Shown here in pieces: positions 1 to 5,995 of a DNA stretch of 8,835 nucleotides. Origin of the DNA: Nocardioidaceae bacterium. GTDB taxonomy: Bacteria; Actinomycetota; Actinomycetes; Propionibacteriales; Nocardioidaceae. Location: the NCBI GenBank assembly GCA_020438665.1, contig JAGQUE010000616.1, forward strand, positions 1-8,835. The letters run 5' to 3'. The notes beneath the pieces are model-generated. The model was not told where the DNA came from, ran no database searches, and saw only the letters and a program-made list of their open reading frames with translations. A program made the translations under genes and the position numbers. The first letter of the stretch is position 1, and each line of letters starts with the position of its first letter.

Positions 1-66
1 TTCACCGGCGCGCCGGTGAAACTGGCACTTCTCGATGGAAACTTCGCTCGAGAAGCGCCAGCTTCG
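1..66. repeat. Palindromic repeat, copy 1 (cut by window start)
   Basis: Bases 1-20 form a perfect 20-bp palindrome (TTCACCGGCG and its complement). It runs into a hairpin unit: arm GAAACTGGCACTTCTCG at 18-34, a 14-base loop, and a complementary arm at about 49-65 with two mismatches that would be G-U pairs in RNA. The same two building blocks recur at 3089-3161 in the opposite order, so this is a dispersed element rather than a chance hairpin. It lies just downstream of the amidotransferase stop codon and could act as a transcription terminator or be a REP/MITE-like element. The left side is truncated, so its full length is unknown. Confidence 0.75.
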
Positions 67-105
67 GCCGAGGAGTCTGCCGGCCGAGCCGACGCCGTAC
101 GCCGC

Positions 106-810
106 TCAGGGGCGCGCGATGCGGTCCAGGAACGTGTCGACCAGGGCATAGGCCCGCGCCCTCGACGCCGGGTCCTCGGCCACGGTGTCGGCGCGCATCT
201 GGGCGGGGTCGAACCCGTGCTTGATCGCCTGGACGTCGCCGCCGTTGTCGAGCCAGCCGTGGAGCATCCCCGAGGTGAGCTCGGGGTGGAACTGGACGGC
301 GAGGTTGCGGCGCAGCACATAGGCCTGGGACGACACGGCGTTGCGCGCGATCTCGCGGGCGCCGGGCGGCATGACCCAGCGGTCGAAGTGCCACTGGAAC
401 CACGGCCCGTGCGGCACCAGCTGTTCGTCGTCGGTCTCGATGGTGACCCACCCGACCTCAGGCTGGGGGGCGCGCTCGACCCGGCCGCCGTGGGCCTGAG
501 AGAGGAGCTGGCCGCCGAAGCAGATGCCGAGGACGGGGACGCCGGACTCGTCCGCGTCGCGGAGCAGCTGGGCCTCGGGGACCACCCACGAGCCGATCAG
601 GTCCTCGTCATAGACCGACCACGGCGAGCCCATCACCACGACCACGTCATAGCGGGTGACCTCGGGGAAGCGGGCGGGGACACCGGGGTGGTCGAAGTCG
701 GCCTCCGGAACCACCTGATGCAGCTCGATGTCGATCATGCGCGCCTCCAGCCGGTCGCCGACCGGCCCGGGGGGTGAGACGTGGTCGTGCTGGATCACCA
801 GTGCCCGCAT
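106..810 (-). CDS. Class I glutamine amidotransferase-like protein (GMP synthase GATase-type; possible gamma-glutamyl hydrolase)
   Basis: The 234-residue protein has a class I glutamine amidotransferase fold. The nucleophile elbow is GICFGGQ with Cys97, and the His-Glu pair lies in VQFHPEL (His175, Glu177), so the catalytic triad is complete. An early MGSP (60-63) fits the oxyanion-loop region. No synthetase domain is attached, and the length matches stand-alone proteins often labelled GMP synthase-like. ATG 810 is preceded by GGGAG at 5-base spacing. It is transcribed divergently from the reductase/Rieske pair. In aniline-degradation clusters a protein of this kind (TdnT/AtdA2) accompanies a GS-like protein, and PuuD-type relatives hydrolyse gamma-glutamyl amides. 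With the GS-like ligase nearby, gamma-glutamyl amide hydrolysis is a reasonable inference, though not a proven role. Release of ammonia from glutamine is the alternative. Confidence 0.9.
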   Translation of the reverse strand: MRALVIQHDHVSPPGPVGDRLEARMIDIELHQVVPEADFDHPGVPARFPEVTRYDVVVVMGSPWSVYDEDLIGSWVVPEAQLLRDADESGVPVLGICFGGQLLSQAHGGRVERAPQPEVGWVTIETDDEQLVPHGPWFQWHFDRWVMPPGAREIARNAVSSQAYVLRRNLAVQFHPELTSGMLHGWLDNGGDVQAIKHGFDPAQMRADTVAEDPASRARAYALVDTFLDRIARP

Positions 811-830
811 GCAGTCTCCCTGTCGTTGCA

Positions 831-859
831 GACGGCCGGGAGGGGCTCCCCCGGCCGTC
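831..859. promoter_or_regulatory. GC-rich inverted repeat in the amidotransferase leader
   Basis: GACGGCCGGG (831-840) and CCCGGCCGTC (850-859) are perfect 10-bp arms around a 9-base centre. The repeat starts 21 bases upstream of the amidotransferase start codon, on the side of its ribosome binding site. It could be a leader hairpin of that mRNA or a barrier between the divergent units. No convincing -35/-10 pair for the amidotransferase was found. Confidence 0.4.
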
Positions 860-886
860 AGGTGTCCAAAGCCGCCGGTGACACCT
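860..886. promoter_or_regulatory. Dyad AGGTGTC-N13-GACACCT abutting the reductase -35
   Basis: AGGTGTC (860-866) and GACACCT (880-886) are perfect 7-bp arms separated by 13 bases, about two helical turns centre to centre. The right arm ends on the first base of the proposed reductase -35 (886-891). That is where an activator commonly binds, and the site could also act on the divergent amidotransferase. The regulator is unknown. The PucR protein of this window is a candidate only because of proximity. Confidence 0.35.
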
Positions 887-927
887 TGTCGCAGGCTCCG
901 GCGGCCGTTTATCGTTCGGAGCCTAAT
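886..927 (+). promoter_or_regulatory. Promoter of reductase/Rieske operon with shared 14-bp dyad
   Basis: Proposed -35 TTGTCG (886-891), 18-base spacer, -10 TATCGT (910-915). A dyad GTTCGGAGCCTAAT (914-927) starts on the last two bases of the -10. The predicted start is near 922, giving a leader of about 80 bases. The -10 plus dyad matches those upstream of the ligase and the ADC-fold gene at exactly the same phasing. That agreement is the main evidence, because the -35 alone is weak. Confidence 0.55.
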
Positions 928-952
928 GGTCGCGCGGGCTCCGCGCGACCAT
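926..952 (+). promoter_or_regulatory. Perfect 11-bp hairpin in the reductase 5' leader
   Basis: ATGGTCGCGCG (926-936) and CGCGCGACCAT (942-952) are exact complements around the 5-base loop GGCTC. It would lie at the very 5' end of the reductase mRNA if transcription starts near 922. It could stabilise the transcript or bind a second regulator. No run of T follows, so it is not a typical intrinsic terminator. A hairpin with a very similar TGGTCGCG arm sits between the ligase and P450 genes. Confidence 0.5.
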
Positions 953-1001
953 CTGACTAACCGGATGATCCTCGGATCCTGCCAGCGATGGAGCGCCCCC
1001 G

Positions 1002-1964
1002 ATGAGCCAACCCACCGAAGTCAGCGAGTTCGAGGCCGACGTGCTCGTGTCCACGATCGCGCGGCCGGCCGACGACGTCGTCGAGCTCACCCTGCGGACC
1101 CAGGACGGCCGCCCGCTGCCACCGTGGACACCCGGTGCGCACATCGACCTCATGCTCGCCGACGGGCTGGTCCGGCAATACTCCCTCTGCGGCAGCCCCG
1201 GCGACCTCTCCTCCTATCGGGTCGCCGTCCTGCTCGCCCCGGGCAGCCGCGGCGGATCCCAGACGGTGCACGCGCTCGCCGAGGGCCAGACGCTCCGCAT
1301 CCGCGGCCCCCGCAACAACTTCCAGCTCGTCAGCTCGCGGCGCTACGTCTTCATCGGCGGCGGCATCGGGATCACCCCGATGCTGCCGATGATCGAGGCG
1401 GCCGACACCGCCGGCGCCGACTGGCACCTCTACTACGGCGGTCGCACCCGGTCGTCGATGGCCTACACCGACCAGCTGGCGTCGTACGGCGAGCGCGTGA
1501 CGCTCGTGCCCCAGGACGAGGCCGGACTGCTCGACATCGCCGGCATCCTGGCCTCGCCCGACCCGGGCACCCTGATCTATTGCTGTGGCCCCGAGCCGCT
1601 CCTCGCGGTCGTCGAGAAGGAGGCGGCGCCGTGGCCACACGGCGCCCTGCACCTCGAGCGGTTCGCGGCCAAGGAGATCGAGAAGGAGGGGGACGACACG
1701 GCGTTCGACATCGTCCTCCAGCGCTCGGGGCTCACGGTGACCGTGCCGGCGGACCAGACCGTGTTCACCGCGATGCGGGAGGCCGGCGTGGCCGTCCTCG
1801 GGTCGTGCCTCGAAGGCATCTGCGGCACCTGCGAGACCGGCGTCCTCGAGGGCGAGGTCGACCACCGCGACTCCGTCCTCGACGCCGACGAACAAGAAGC
1901 CAACGACTGCATGATGGTGTGCGTGTCGCGAGCCCGCACCGCCCGCCTGGTCCTGGACGCGTGA
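1002..1964 (+). CDS. PDR/VanB-family oxidoreductase (flavin, NAD(P)H and plant-type [2Fe-2S])
   Basis: The 320-residue single-chain reductase passes electrons from NAD(P)H through flavin to a C-terminal plant-type ferredoxin domain and on to an oxygenase. The flavin motif RQYSL is at 58-62, the nucleotide-binding glycine motif GGGIGITP at 119-126, and the CGPEPL pyridine-nucleotide motif at 195-200. HLERF (217-221) leads into the ferredoxin domain. The cluster ligands are intact: Cys269, Cys274, Cys277 and Cys307, in the usual C-x4-C-x2-C-x29-C pattern. Length and domain order match phthalate dioxygenase reductase and VanB. ATG 1002 is preceded by GGAG at 8-base spacing. The stop lies 13 bases before the Rieske-type gene, so the two are almost certainly one operon. 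The direct partner should be that protein. The P450 is a possible second client, since this window shows no separate ferredoxin. Confidence 0.95.
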   Translation: MSQPTEVSEFEADVLVSTIARPADDVVELTLRTQDGRPLPPWTPGAHIDLMLADGLVRQYSLCGSPGDLSSYRVAVLLAPGSRGGSQTVHALAEGQTLRIRGPRNNFQLVSSRRYVFIGGGIGITPMLPMIEAADTAGADWHLYYGGRTRSSMAYTDQLASYGERVTLVPQDEAGLLDIAGILASPDPGTLIYCCGPEPLLAVVEKEAAPWPHGALHLERFAAKEIEKEGDDTAFDIVLQRSGLTVTVPADQTVFTAMREAGVAVLGSCLEGICGTCETGVLEGEVDHRDSVLDADEQEANDCMMVCVSRARTARLVLDA

Positions 1965-1977
1965 AGGAGCGATGAGG

Positions 1978-3018
1978 ATGACAGCCACCGATGCAACCCG
2001 CCGTTGCCCCGACGTCCCCCACGCCGCCTGGTATGCCGCCGGCACCTCCGAGGAGGTGGGCCGCACGCCGCTGGCCCGTCGAGTGCTCGGCACCCCCGTC
2101 GTGCTCTATCGCACGGCCGGCGGCGACGTCGTCGCCTTGGAGGACCGCTGTGCGCACCGCCCGGTCCCGCTGAGCGGCGGGTACCTCGAGGGCGACGACA
2201 TCGTGGCCGCCTACTCGGGCTTCCGTTATGCGCCGGACGGCCGCTGCGTCGGCGTCCCGACCCAGCCCAACGTGCCGTTCGGCACCGCCGTGCGCGCGTT
2301 CCCCGTCCACGACGACGGCTCGTTCGTCTGGATCTGGACCGGTGACCCGCGCCTGGCCAAGCTGCGTCCCGCGCCCGACACCTCGTGGCTGCGGGACCCC
2401 GCCTGGTCGACGTTCGGCGACGCCTGGGAGACCCGGGCCGCCGTCCAGCTGCTGATCGACAACTTCTCCGACATCACCCACGTCGTCCACGTCGACCCCG
2501 ACATCGCGCCGCCCGCCCTGGGCTCGGGTCCGACGCCGCCGCTGCGGGTGACGGTCAGCGAGACCACGATGCGCTTCAGCCGCGACTTCCCGCCCGCGCC
2601 GCTGGCCTCCTGGCACGCCATGGTGGCCGGGGTCAGTGCCGACGAGGCGTTCGCCCAGCGCGAGGAGGGCGAGTTCGTCTCCCCAGGACTGTGGGTCGAC
2701 CGCTGGCACGTCGACGCCGGAGGCCGGCCGACGCGCACCTTCGTCTTCACCCACACCCTCACGCCGGTCGACGAGACGACGACCCGCCACGTCTGGCGCG
2801 TCAGCCGCGACTTCGCCCCGGGCGGCGCCGCCACCGGCACACTGGCACCCGTCTTCGGTCGCTACTACCGCCGGGTGCAGTCGGCGCTGGAGGCGATGCA
2901 GCAGGTGATCACCGTCGACGGTCCCCGGCCGACGGTCAGCGTCGCCGCCGACGCCGCCGCGACCGCCGTACGGCGGATCCTCGAGCGTCTCGTCGCCGAC
3001 GAGACCGGGGTCCGCTGA
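1978..3018 (+). CDS. Rieske oxygenase-like protein (VanA type) with altered metal ligands
   Basis: The 346-residue protein has the layout of a VanA-type Rieske oxygenase: an N-terminal Rieske-like domain (about 15-120) and a C-terminal catalytic-like domain. I prefer ATG 1978 over ATG 1972 because AAGGAG (1964-1969) then sits 8 rather than 2 bases upstream. The first ligand pair is present in RCAHRP (Cys58, His60). The second pair, normally C-x2-H before G-[FWL], reads A77-A-Y-S80, then GF, so both Cys and His are replaced; the codons GCC and TCG are not one-base errors. In the catalytic domain, DNFSDITHVVHVD (161-173) keeps Asp165 and His168, but the usual His five residues later is Asp173, with His171 instead. 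The C-terminal Asp ligand seems to be Val300. It is either a diverged subfamily or not a conventional oxygenase. Fold assignment is confident, activity uncertain. Confidence 0.85.
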   Translation: MTATDATRRCPDVPHAAWYAAGTSEEVGRTPLARRVLGTPVVLYRTAGGDVVALEDRCAHRPVPLSGGYLEGDDIVAAYSGFRYAPDGRCVGVPTQPNVPFGTAVRAFPVHDDGSFVWIWTGDPRLAKLRPAPDTSWLRDPAWSTFGDAWETRAAVQLLIDNFSDITHVVHVDPDIAPPALGSGPTPPLRVTVSETTMRFSRDFPPAPLASWHAMVAGVSADEAFAQREEGEFVSPGLWVDRWHVDAGGRPTRTFVFTHTLTPVDETTTRHVWRVSRDFAPGGAATGTLAPVFGRYYRRVQSALEAMQQVITVDGPRPTVSVAADAAATAVRRILERLVADETGVR

Positions 3019-3019
3019 G

Positions 3020-3035
3020 GGGCGTCGCCACGCCC
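3020..3035. terminator. Short hairpin after the Rieske-type gene
   Basis: GGGCGT (3020-3025), loop CGCC, ACGCCC (3030-3035). The stem starts two bases after the stop codon. There is no T-tract, and the stem is short, so it is only a weak terminator candidate. The larger palindromic repeat 50 bases downstream is the more likely end point. Confidence 0.25.
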
Positions 3036-3088
3036 AGAGCCGCCTGCGGGAGCACGCCTACACCGCTCAGGGGGCGTACTTCTCGCTC

Positions 3089-3161
3089 GAAACTGGCACT
3101 TCTCGGCTGAAGTTGCCGTCGAGAAGTGCCAGTTTCACCGGCTCGCCGGTGAAACTGGCAC
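3089..3161. repeat. Palindromic repeat, copy 2 (inverted relative to copy 1)
   Basis: GAAACTGGCACTTCTCG (3089-3105) and its exact complement (3120-3136) form a 17-bp stem with a 14-base loop, the same loop length as copy 1. The right arm overlaps a second inverted repeat: 17-bp arms at 3126-3142 and 3145-3161 around a 2-base centre, which includes TTCACCGGC and GCCGGTGAA. The two hairpins share bases and are mutually exclusive. The block order (hairpin then palindrome) is reversed compared with 1-66, and the loop matches copy 1 better when reverse-complemented. It sits between the convergent 3' ends of the Rieske-type and P450 genes, a good place for a bidirectional terminator. Confidence 0.8.
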
Positions 3162-3174
3162 CCTGGTCACCCGA

Positions 3175-4455
3175 TCACACAGGGCTGATGGTGACGGGGA
3201 ACGCCTTGATCCCGTTGACGAAGTTGGAGCGCACCCGGCGGACCTCCCCGTCGAAGTCGATCTCCTTCAGGCGCGGCAGCAGCTCTTCGAACATGAGCCG
3301 GATCTCCATGCGGGCCAGGTTGTTGCCCAGGCACAGGTGGGGCGAGCCCTTGCCGAAGGTCATGTGGTCGACGTTCTTGCGGGTGACATCCAGGGTGTAG
3401 GGGTTCTCGAACACCTCGTCGTCACGGTTGCCCGACCCGAACCACATGACGACCTTGTCGCCTTCCTTGATCTGCTTGCCACCGAGCTCGATGTCCCGGG
3501 TCGCGGTGCGGCGGAAGTGGTAGACCGGCGAGGCCCAGCGCAGCAGCTCCTCGACGGCCTCGGGGATGAGGTCGGGGTTCTCCTTGAGGATCCGCATCTG
3601 GTCGGGGTTCTCGATGAGGCCCACCATCGCGTTGGAGATCGAGTGGCGCGTCGTCTCGTTGCCGGCGATGACCAACAGCGAGAAGTAGTTGTTGAAGTCC
3701 TGCTGGGACAGCGGCACGCCGTCGTCGGGCATCCGGTTGGCGAGGATCGACACCAGGTCGGTCCCGTCGCCGCCGACGCGCTCGTCCTTGAGGGCGTTGC
3801 CGTAGTCCCAGACCTCCTGGACCGTCGGCGAGCGGAAGGGCAGGTGGCGGTACTCGTCGGACTCCTGGAGGTCGGCGCGCACCTTGGCATAGTCGGGGTC
3901 GGTGTTGGCGACCAGCTCGTTGCCCCAGGCGATCAGCTGGGCGGTGTCGCCCTGGGGTACGTCGAGCAGCCGCGCGAGCACGTTGATCGGGAAGTCGGCG
4001 GAGATCTTCTTGACGAAGTCGATCGAGCCGCCGTTGTCGGCGGCCGCCGCGAAGGCGTCGTCGACGGTCTTCTTGGTGAGCTCGCGCAGGAAGCCCTCAT
4101 AGTTCTTCATCAGGTTGCGGGGCGTGAACTCGCGCTGGACCAGCCGCCGCATGGCCGCGTGGCGGGTGCCGTCGGTCTCGAGCAGCGACCGGCGGAAGTC
4201 CATGAGGTCGTCGTCGACCTCCTCGATGTTGACGAACTTGGAGGAGGTGAACGACTCGGGGTCGCGGTCGACGGCCCAGATGTCGTTGTACTTCGTGACG
4301 GCCCAGAAGCCGGCGTTGTCGCCGGGCTCGGGGTTCCAGTGCACCGGGTCCTCGGCGCGCAGCGTGTCGAGCATGGCGAAGCCGCGCAGGTTGGCGAAGC
4401 CGTCGATGTCGGAGAGGTCGACCTCTTCCAGGGGGACGGGCTCGTGACGTGGCAT
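3175..4455 (-). CDS. Cytochrome P450 (bacterial soluble class)
   Basis: The 426-residue soluble P450 inserts one oxygen atom into an unknown substrate. The oxygen-activating I-helix motif AGNETTR is at 264-270, the K-helix ExxR at 303-306 (EELLR), and the heme-binding motif FGKGSPHLCLG at 367-377 with proximal Cys375. The extra residue between FGxG and HxC also occurs in CYP124/125/142-like enzymes, which suggests but does not prove that broad clan. There is no membrane segment and no fused reductase. ATG 4455 is chosen because AAGGAG lies 6 bases upstream. An upstream in-frame ATG at 4512 would add a proline/arginine-rich tail with no such site. It follows the GS-like gene by 82 bp on the same strand. 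P450s neighbour GS-like genes in mycobacterial morpholine/piperidine clusters, which makes ring or N-alkyl oxidation of an amine a fair hypothesis. Confidence 0.95.
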   Translation of the reverse strand: MPRHEPVPLEEVDLSDIDGFANLRGFAMLDTLRAEDPVHWNPEPGDNAGFWAVTKYNDIWAVDRDPESFTSSKFVNIEEVDDDLMDFRRSLLETDGTRHAAMRRLVQREFTPRNLMKNYEGFLRELTKKTVDDAFAAAADNGGSIDFVKKISADFPINVLARLLDVPQGDTAQLIAWGNELVANTDPDYAKVRADLQESDEYRHLPFRSPTVQEVWDYGNALKDERVGGDGTDLVSILANRMPDDGVPLSQQDFNNYFSLLVIAGNETTRHSISNAMVGLIENPDQMRILKENPDLIPEAVEELLRWASPVYHFRRTATRDIELGGKQIKEGDKVVMWFGSGNRDDEVFENPYTLDVTRKNVDHMTFGKGSPHLCLGNNLARMEIRLMFEELLPRLKEIDFDGEVRRVRSNFVNGIKAFPVTISPV

Positions 4456-4488
4456 GGGGCGCTCCTTCATCAGTGGGTGGGGCGGTCG

Positions 4489-4514
4489 CGGTGGTCGCGG
4501 GCGCGCGACCACCG
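4489..4514 (-). promoter_or_regulatory. Perfect 11-bp hairpin between ligase and P450 genes
   Basis: CGGTGGTCGCG (4489-4499) and CGCGACCACCG (4504-4514) are exact complements around a 4-base loop. It lies in the 82-bp gap between the ligase stop and the P450 start on their common transcript. There is no T-run, so it could be an mRNA-stability or processing element, or a partial terminator lowering P450 relative to ligase expression. The TGGTCGCG arm core also occurs in the hairpin at 926-952. Confidence 0.5.
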
Positions 4515-4537
4515 TCGGGTGTCAGGCTCGGGAGTGA

Positions 4538-5893
4538 TCACAGGTGGTAGGTGTACTCGTGGAACTCCCAGTCGGTGATCCAGGTGTGGAAGCGCTCGAT
4601 CTCGTCGCGCTTGTAGGTCAAGAAGGCCTTGACGAACGGCTCACCGAGGGACTCGCAGAACTCCTCGTCCCCCTCGAGCGCATCGAGCGCGGCCTCGAGG
4701 GTCCCGGGGAGCTTGTCGGCCTTGGTGACGTCATAGCCATAGCCCACCAGTGGCTCCGGCGGCTCGGCCTCCTCCTTGATGCCGAGCAGCGCCGCGGCCA
4801 GCATGCCGGCGATGGCGAGGTAGGAGTTGGCGCTCGCGTCGCCGAGCCGCAGCTCCATGCGGGCGGCGGAGCCGCGCTCCGGAGGGATCCGGACCATCGC
4901 GGACCGGTTGTCCATCCCCCAGTCCATCAGCCACGGGGCCAGCGTGTCGGGCCCGAACCGCTTGTAGGAGTTGATGGTCGGGTTGCACACCGCGGCGAGC
5001 GCGGGGGCGTGCTTGAGGATGCCGGCGACCGCGTGGCGTGCGACGGCGGACAGGCCGTGCTCGTTGCTCGGGTCGTCGAACAGCGGCGTCGACTGGTCGG
5101 GCGACCAGAGCGAGAAGTGGAGGTGGTAGCCCGAGCCGCCCTCGTCGTTGAAGGGCTTGGGCATGAACGTCGCGAGCCGGCCCTGCATGAGCGCCATCTC
5201 CTTGACCGCGGCCTTGAACCGGTGGGCGCGGTCGGCGGCGTCGAGCGCCTCGCCGTGCCACAGGTTGATCTCGAACTGGCCGGAGGAGAACTCGTGGTTG
5301 GCCGCGACGACCTCGAGGCCGTATTCGCCGAGCCGGCGCAGCGAGTTGAGCAGGACGTTCTCGGGATCGCCCTTGCGGCCGGAGACATAGACGTTGCCGG
5401 TGCCCTCGCCGTAGCGCTGCCAGCCCGAGGGCGACTTGTCGGACTCCTCGAGGACATAGAACTCCAGCTCGGGCCCGACCATCGGCAGCATGCCGATCTC
5501 GGCGTACTCGGCGATGACCTTCTTGAGGACGGCCCGGGGGCTGTCGAGGGCGGGGGTGCCGTCGGCGTTGTAGAGGTCGGCGATGCAGTGGGCCACGCCC
5601 GGCTCCCACGGGACGGGGAGCAGCGTGTCGACGTCGGGGAAGGCCAGGATGTCGGGAAGGCCGTCGGACAGCCCGCCGTCGATGTCGACCACGCCGCCGC
5701 GCGGCGTCGTACCGAAGACCGAGCGGCAGAACGCCACCCCGCTCCCCACCGTGCGCGGGAACCGGTTCACCAGGACGTCGCGGCTGCGGTCGGTGCCGAT
5801 GATGTCGGCATAGCCGAGGCGCACCACGTCGATGCCCTGCTCGGTGAGACGGTCGGCGGCGGGCTGCAGCCCGGATACGTCGAAGTGCGCCAT
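4538..5893 (-). CDS. Glutamine synthetase-like ligase (probable gamma-glutamyl-amine synthetase)
   Basis: The 451-residue protein is a full-length type I glutamine synthetase fold, expected to join glutamate to an amine using ATP. Metal and substrate motifs are present: ELEF (142-145), the NHEFSSGQFEIN segment with Glu201 and Glu208, GSGYHLHFSL (253-262), NSYKRF (308-313), RSAMVRIP (330-337) and RMELRLGD (345-352). The tyrosine segment adenylylated in housekeeping GlnA (NLYDLP type) is replaced by KADKLPGT (391-398), so this control is absent. Similar features are seen in catabolic relatives such as PuuA, IpuC and TdnQ. ATG 5893 is chosen because MAHF starts the conserved region and AAGGA lies 10 bases upstream. 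It heads an operon with the P450. The nearby amidotransferase could remove the glutamyl group later. The amine is unknown, and assimilatory glutamine synthesis is unlikely. Confidence 0.92.
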   Translation of the reverse strand: MAHFDVSGLQPAADRLTEQGIDVVRLGYADIIGTDRSRDVLVNRFPRTVGSGVAFCRSVFGTTPRGGVVDIDGGLSDGLPDILAFPDVDTLLPVPWEPGVAHCIADLYNADGTPALDSPRAVLKKVIAEYAEIGMLPMVGPELEFYVLEESDKSPSGWQRYGEGTGNVYVSGRKGDPENVLLNSLRRLGEYGLEVVAANHEFSSGQFEINLWHGEALDAADRAHRFKAAVKEMALMQGRLATFMPKPFNDEGGSGYHLHFSLWSPDQSTPLFDDPSNEHGLSAVARHAVAGILKHAPALAAVCNPTINSYKRFGPDTLAPWLMDWGMDNRSAMVRIPPERGSAARMELRLGDASANSYLAIAGMLAAALLGIKEEAEPPEPLVGYGYDVTKADKLPGTLEAALDALEGDEEFCESLGEPFVKAFLTYKRDEIERFHTWITDWEFHEYTYHL

Positions 5894-5937
5894 GGGCGAG
5901 GAGTCCTTCCGGATGGAGGCAAGGTAAGGCGTTGATA

Positions 5938-5949
5938 ACGTCGAGACGT
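5938..5949. promoter_or_regulatory. 12-bp palindrome in the ligase leader
   Basis: ACGTC-GA-GACGT (5938-5949) lies directly downstream of the promoter dyad of the ligase gene. A partly similar TCTCACGACG follows the corresponding dyad of the ADC-fold gene. It may be an extension of the regulator site or a separate one. Confidence 0.35.
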
Positions 5950-5950
5950 C

Positions 5951-5991
5951 GTTTGGGTCCGAACAGTACCGACGGGACCGGGGGTGGGCAA
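5951..5991 (-). promoter_or_regulatory. Promoter of ligase/P450 operon with shared 14-bp dyad
   Basis: Read on the minus strand: -35 TTGCCC (5991-5986), 17-base spacer, -10 TACTGT (5968-5963), and dyad GTTCGGACCCAAAC (5964-5951) starting on the last two bases of the -10. The dyad arms match at five of six positions. Spacing and phasing are the same as for the ADC promoter facing it and for the reductase promoter 5 kb away. Confidence 0.6.
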
Positions 5992-5995
5992 GAGG

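Noticed and set aside
728..1975. Long plus-strand open frame overlapping the amidotransferase start, the divergent promoter region and the reductase
   Set aside because: It runs through the divergent intergenic region and is a frame shadow of the reductase; its composition is Arg/Pro-rich with no recognisable domain.
1972..1977. ATG 1972 as start of the Rieske-type gene
   Set aside because: The AAGGAG site would be only two bases away; ATG 1978 in the same frame has normal spacing.
98..3073. 15-base near-match TACRCCGCTCAGGGG at 98-112 and 3059-3073, each close to a palindromic repeat copy
   Set aside because: The two are in direct orientation while the adjacent repeats are inverted, and one overlaps the amidotransferase stop codon; chance is the simpler explanation.
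3337..4578. Long plus-strand open frame antisense to the P450
   Set aside because: High GC gives long antisense frames; the minus-strand frame has all P450 motifs and this one has none.
4544..5935. Long plus-strand open frame antisense to the GS-like ligase
   Set aside because: It mirrors the codons of the ligase and shows no domain; the ligase is unambiguous.
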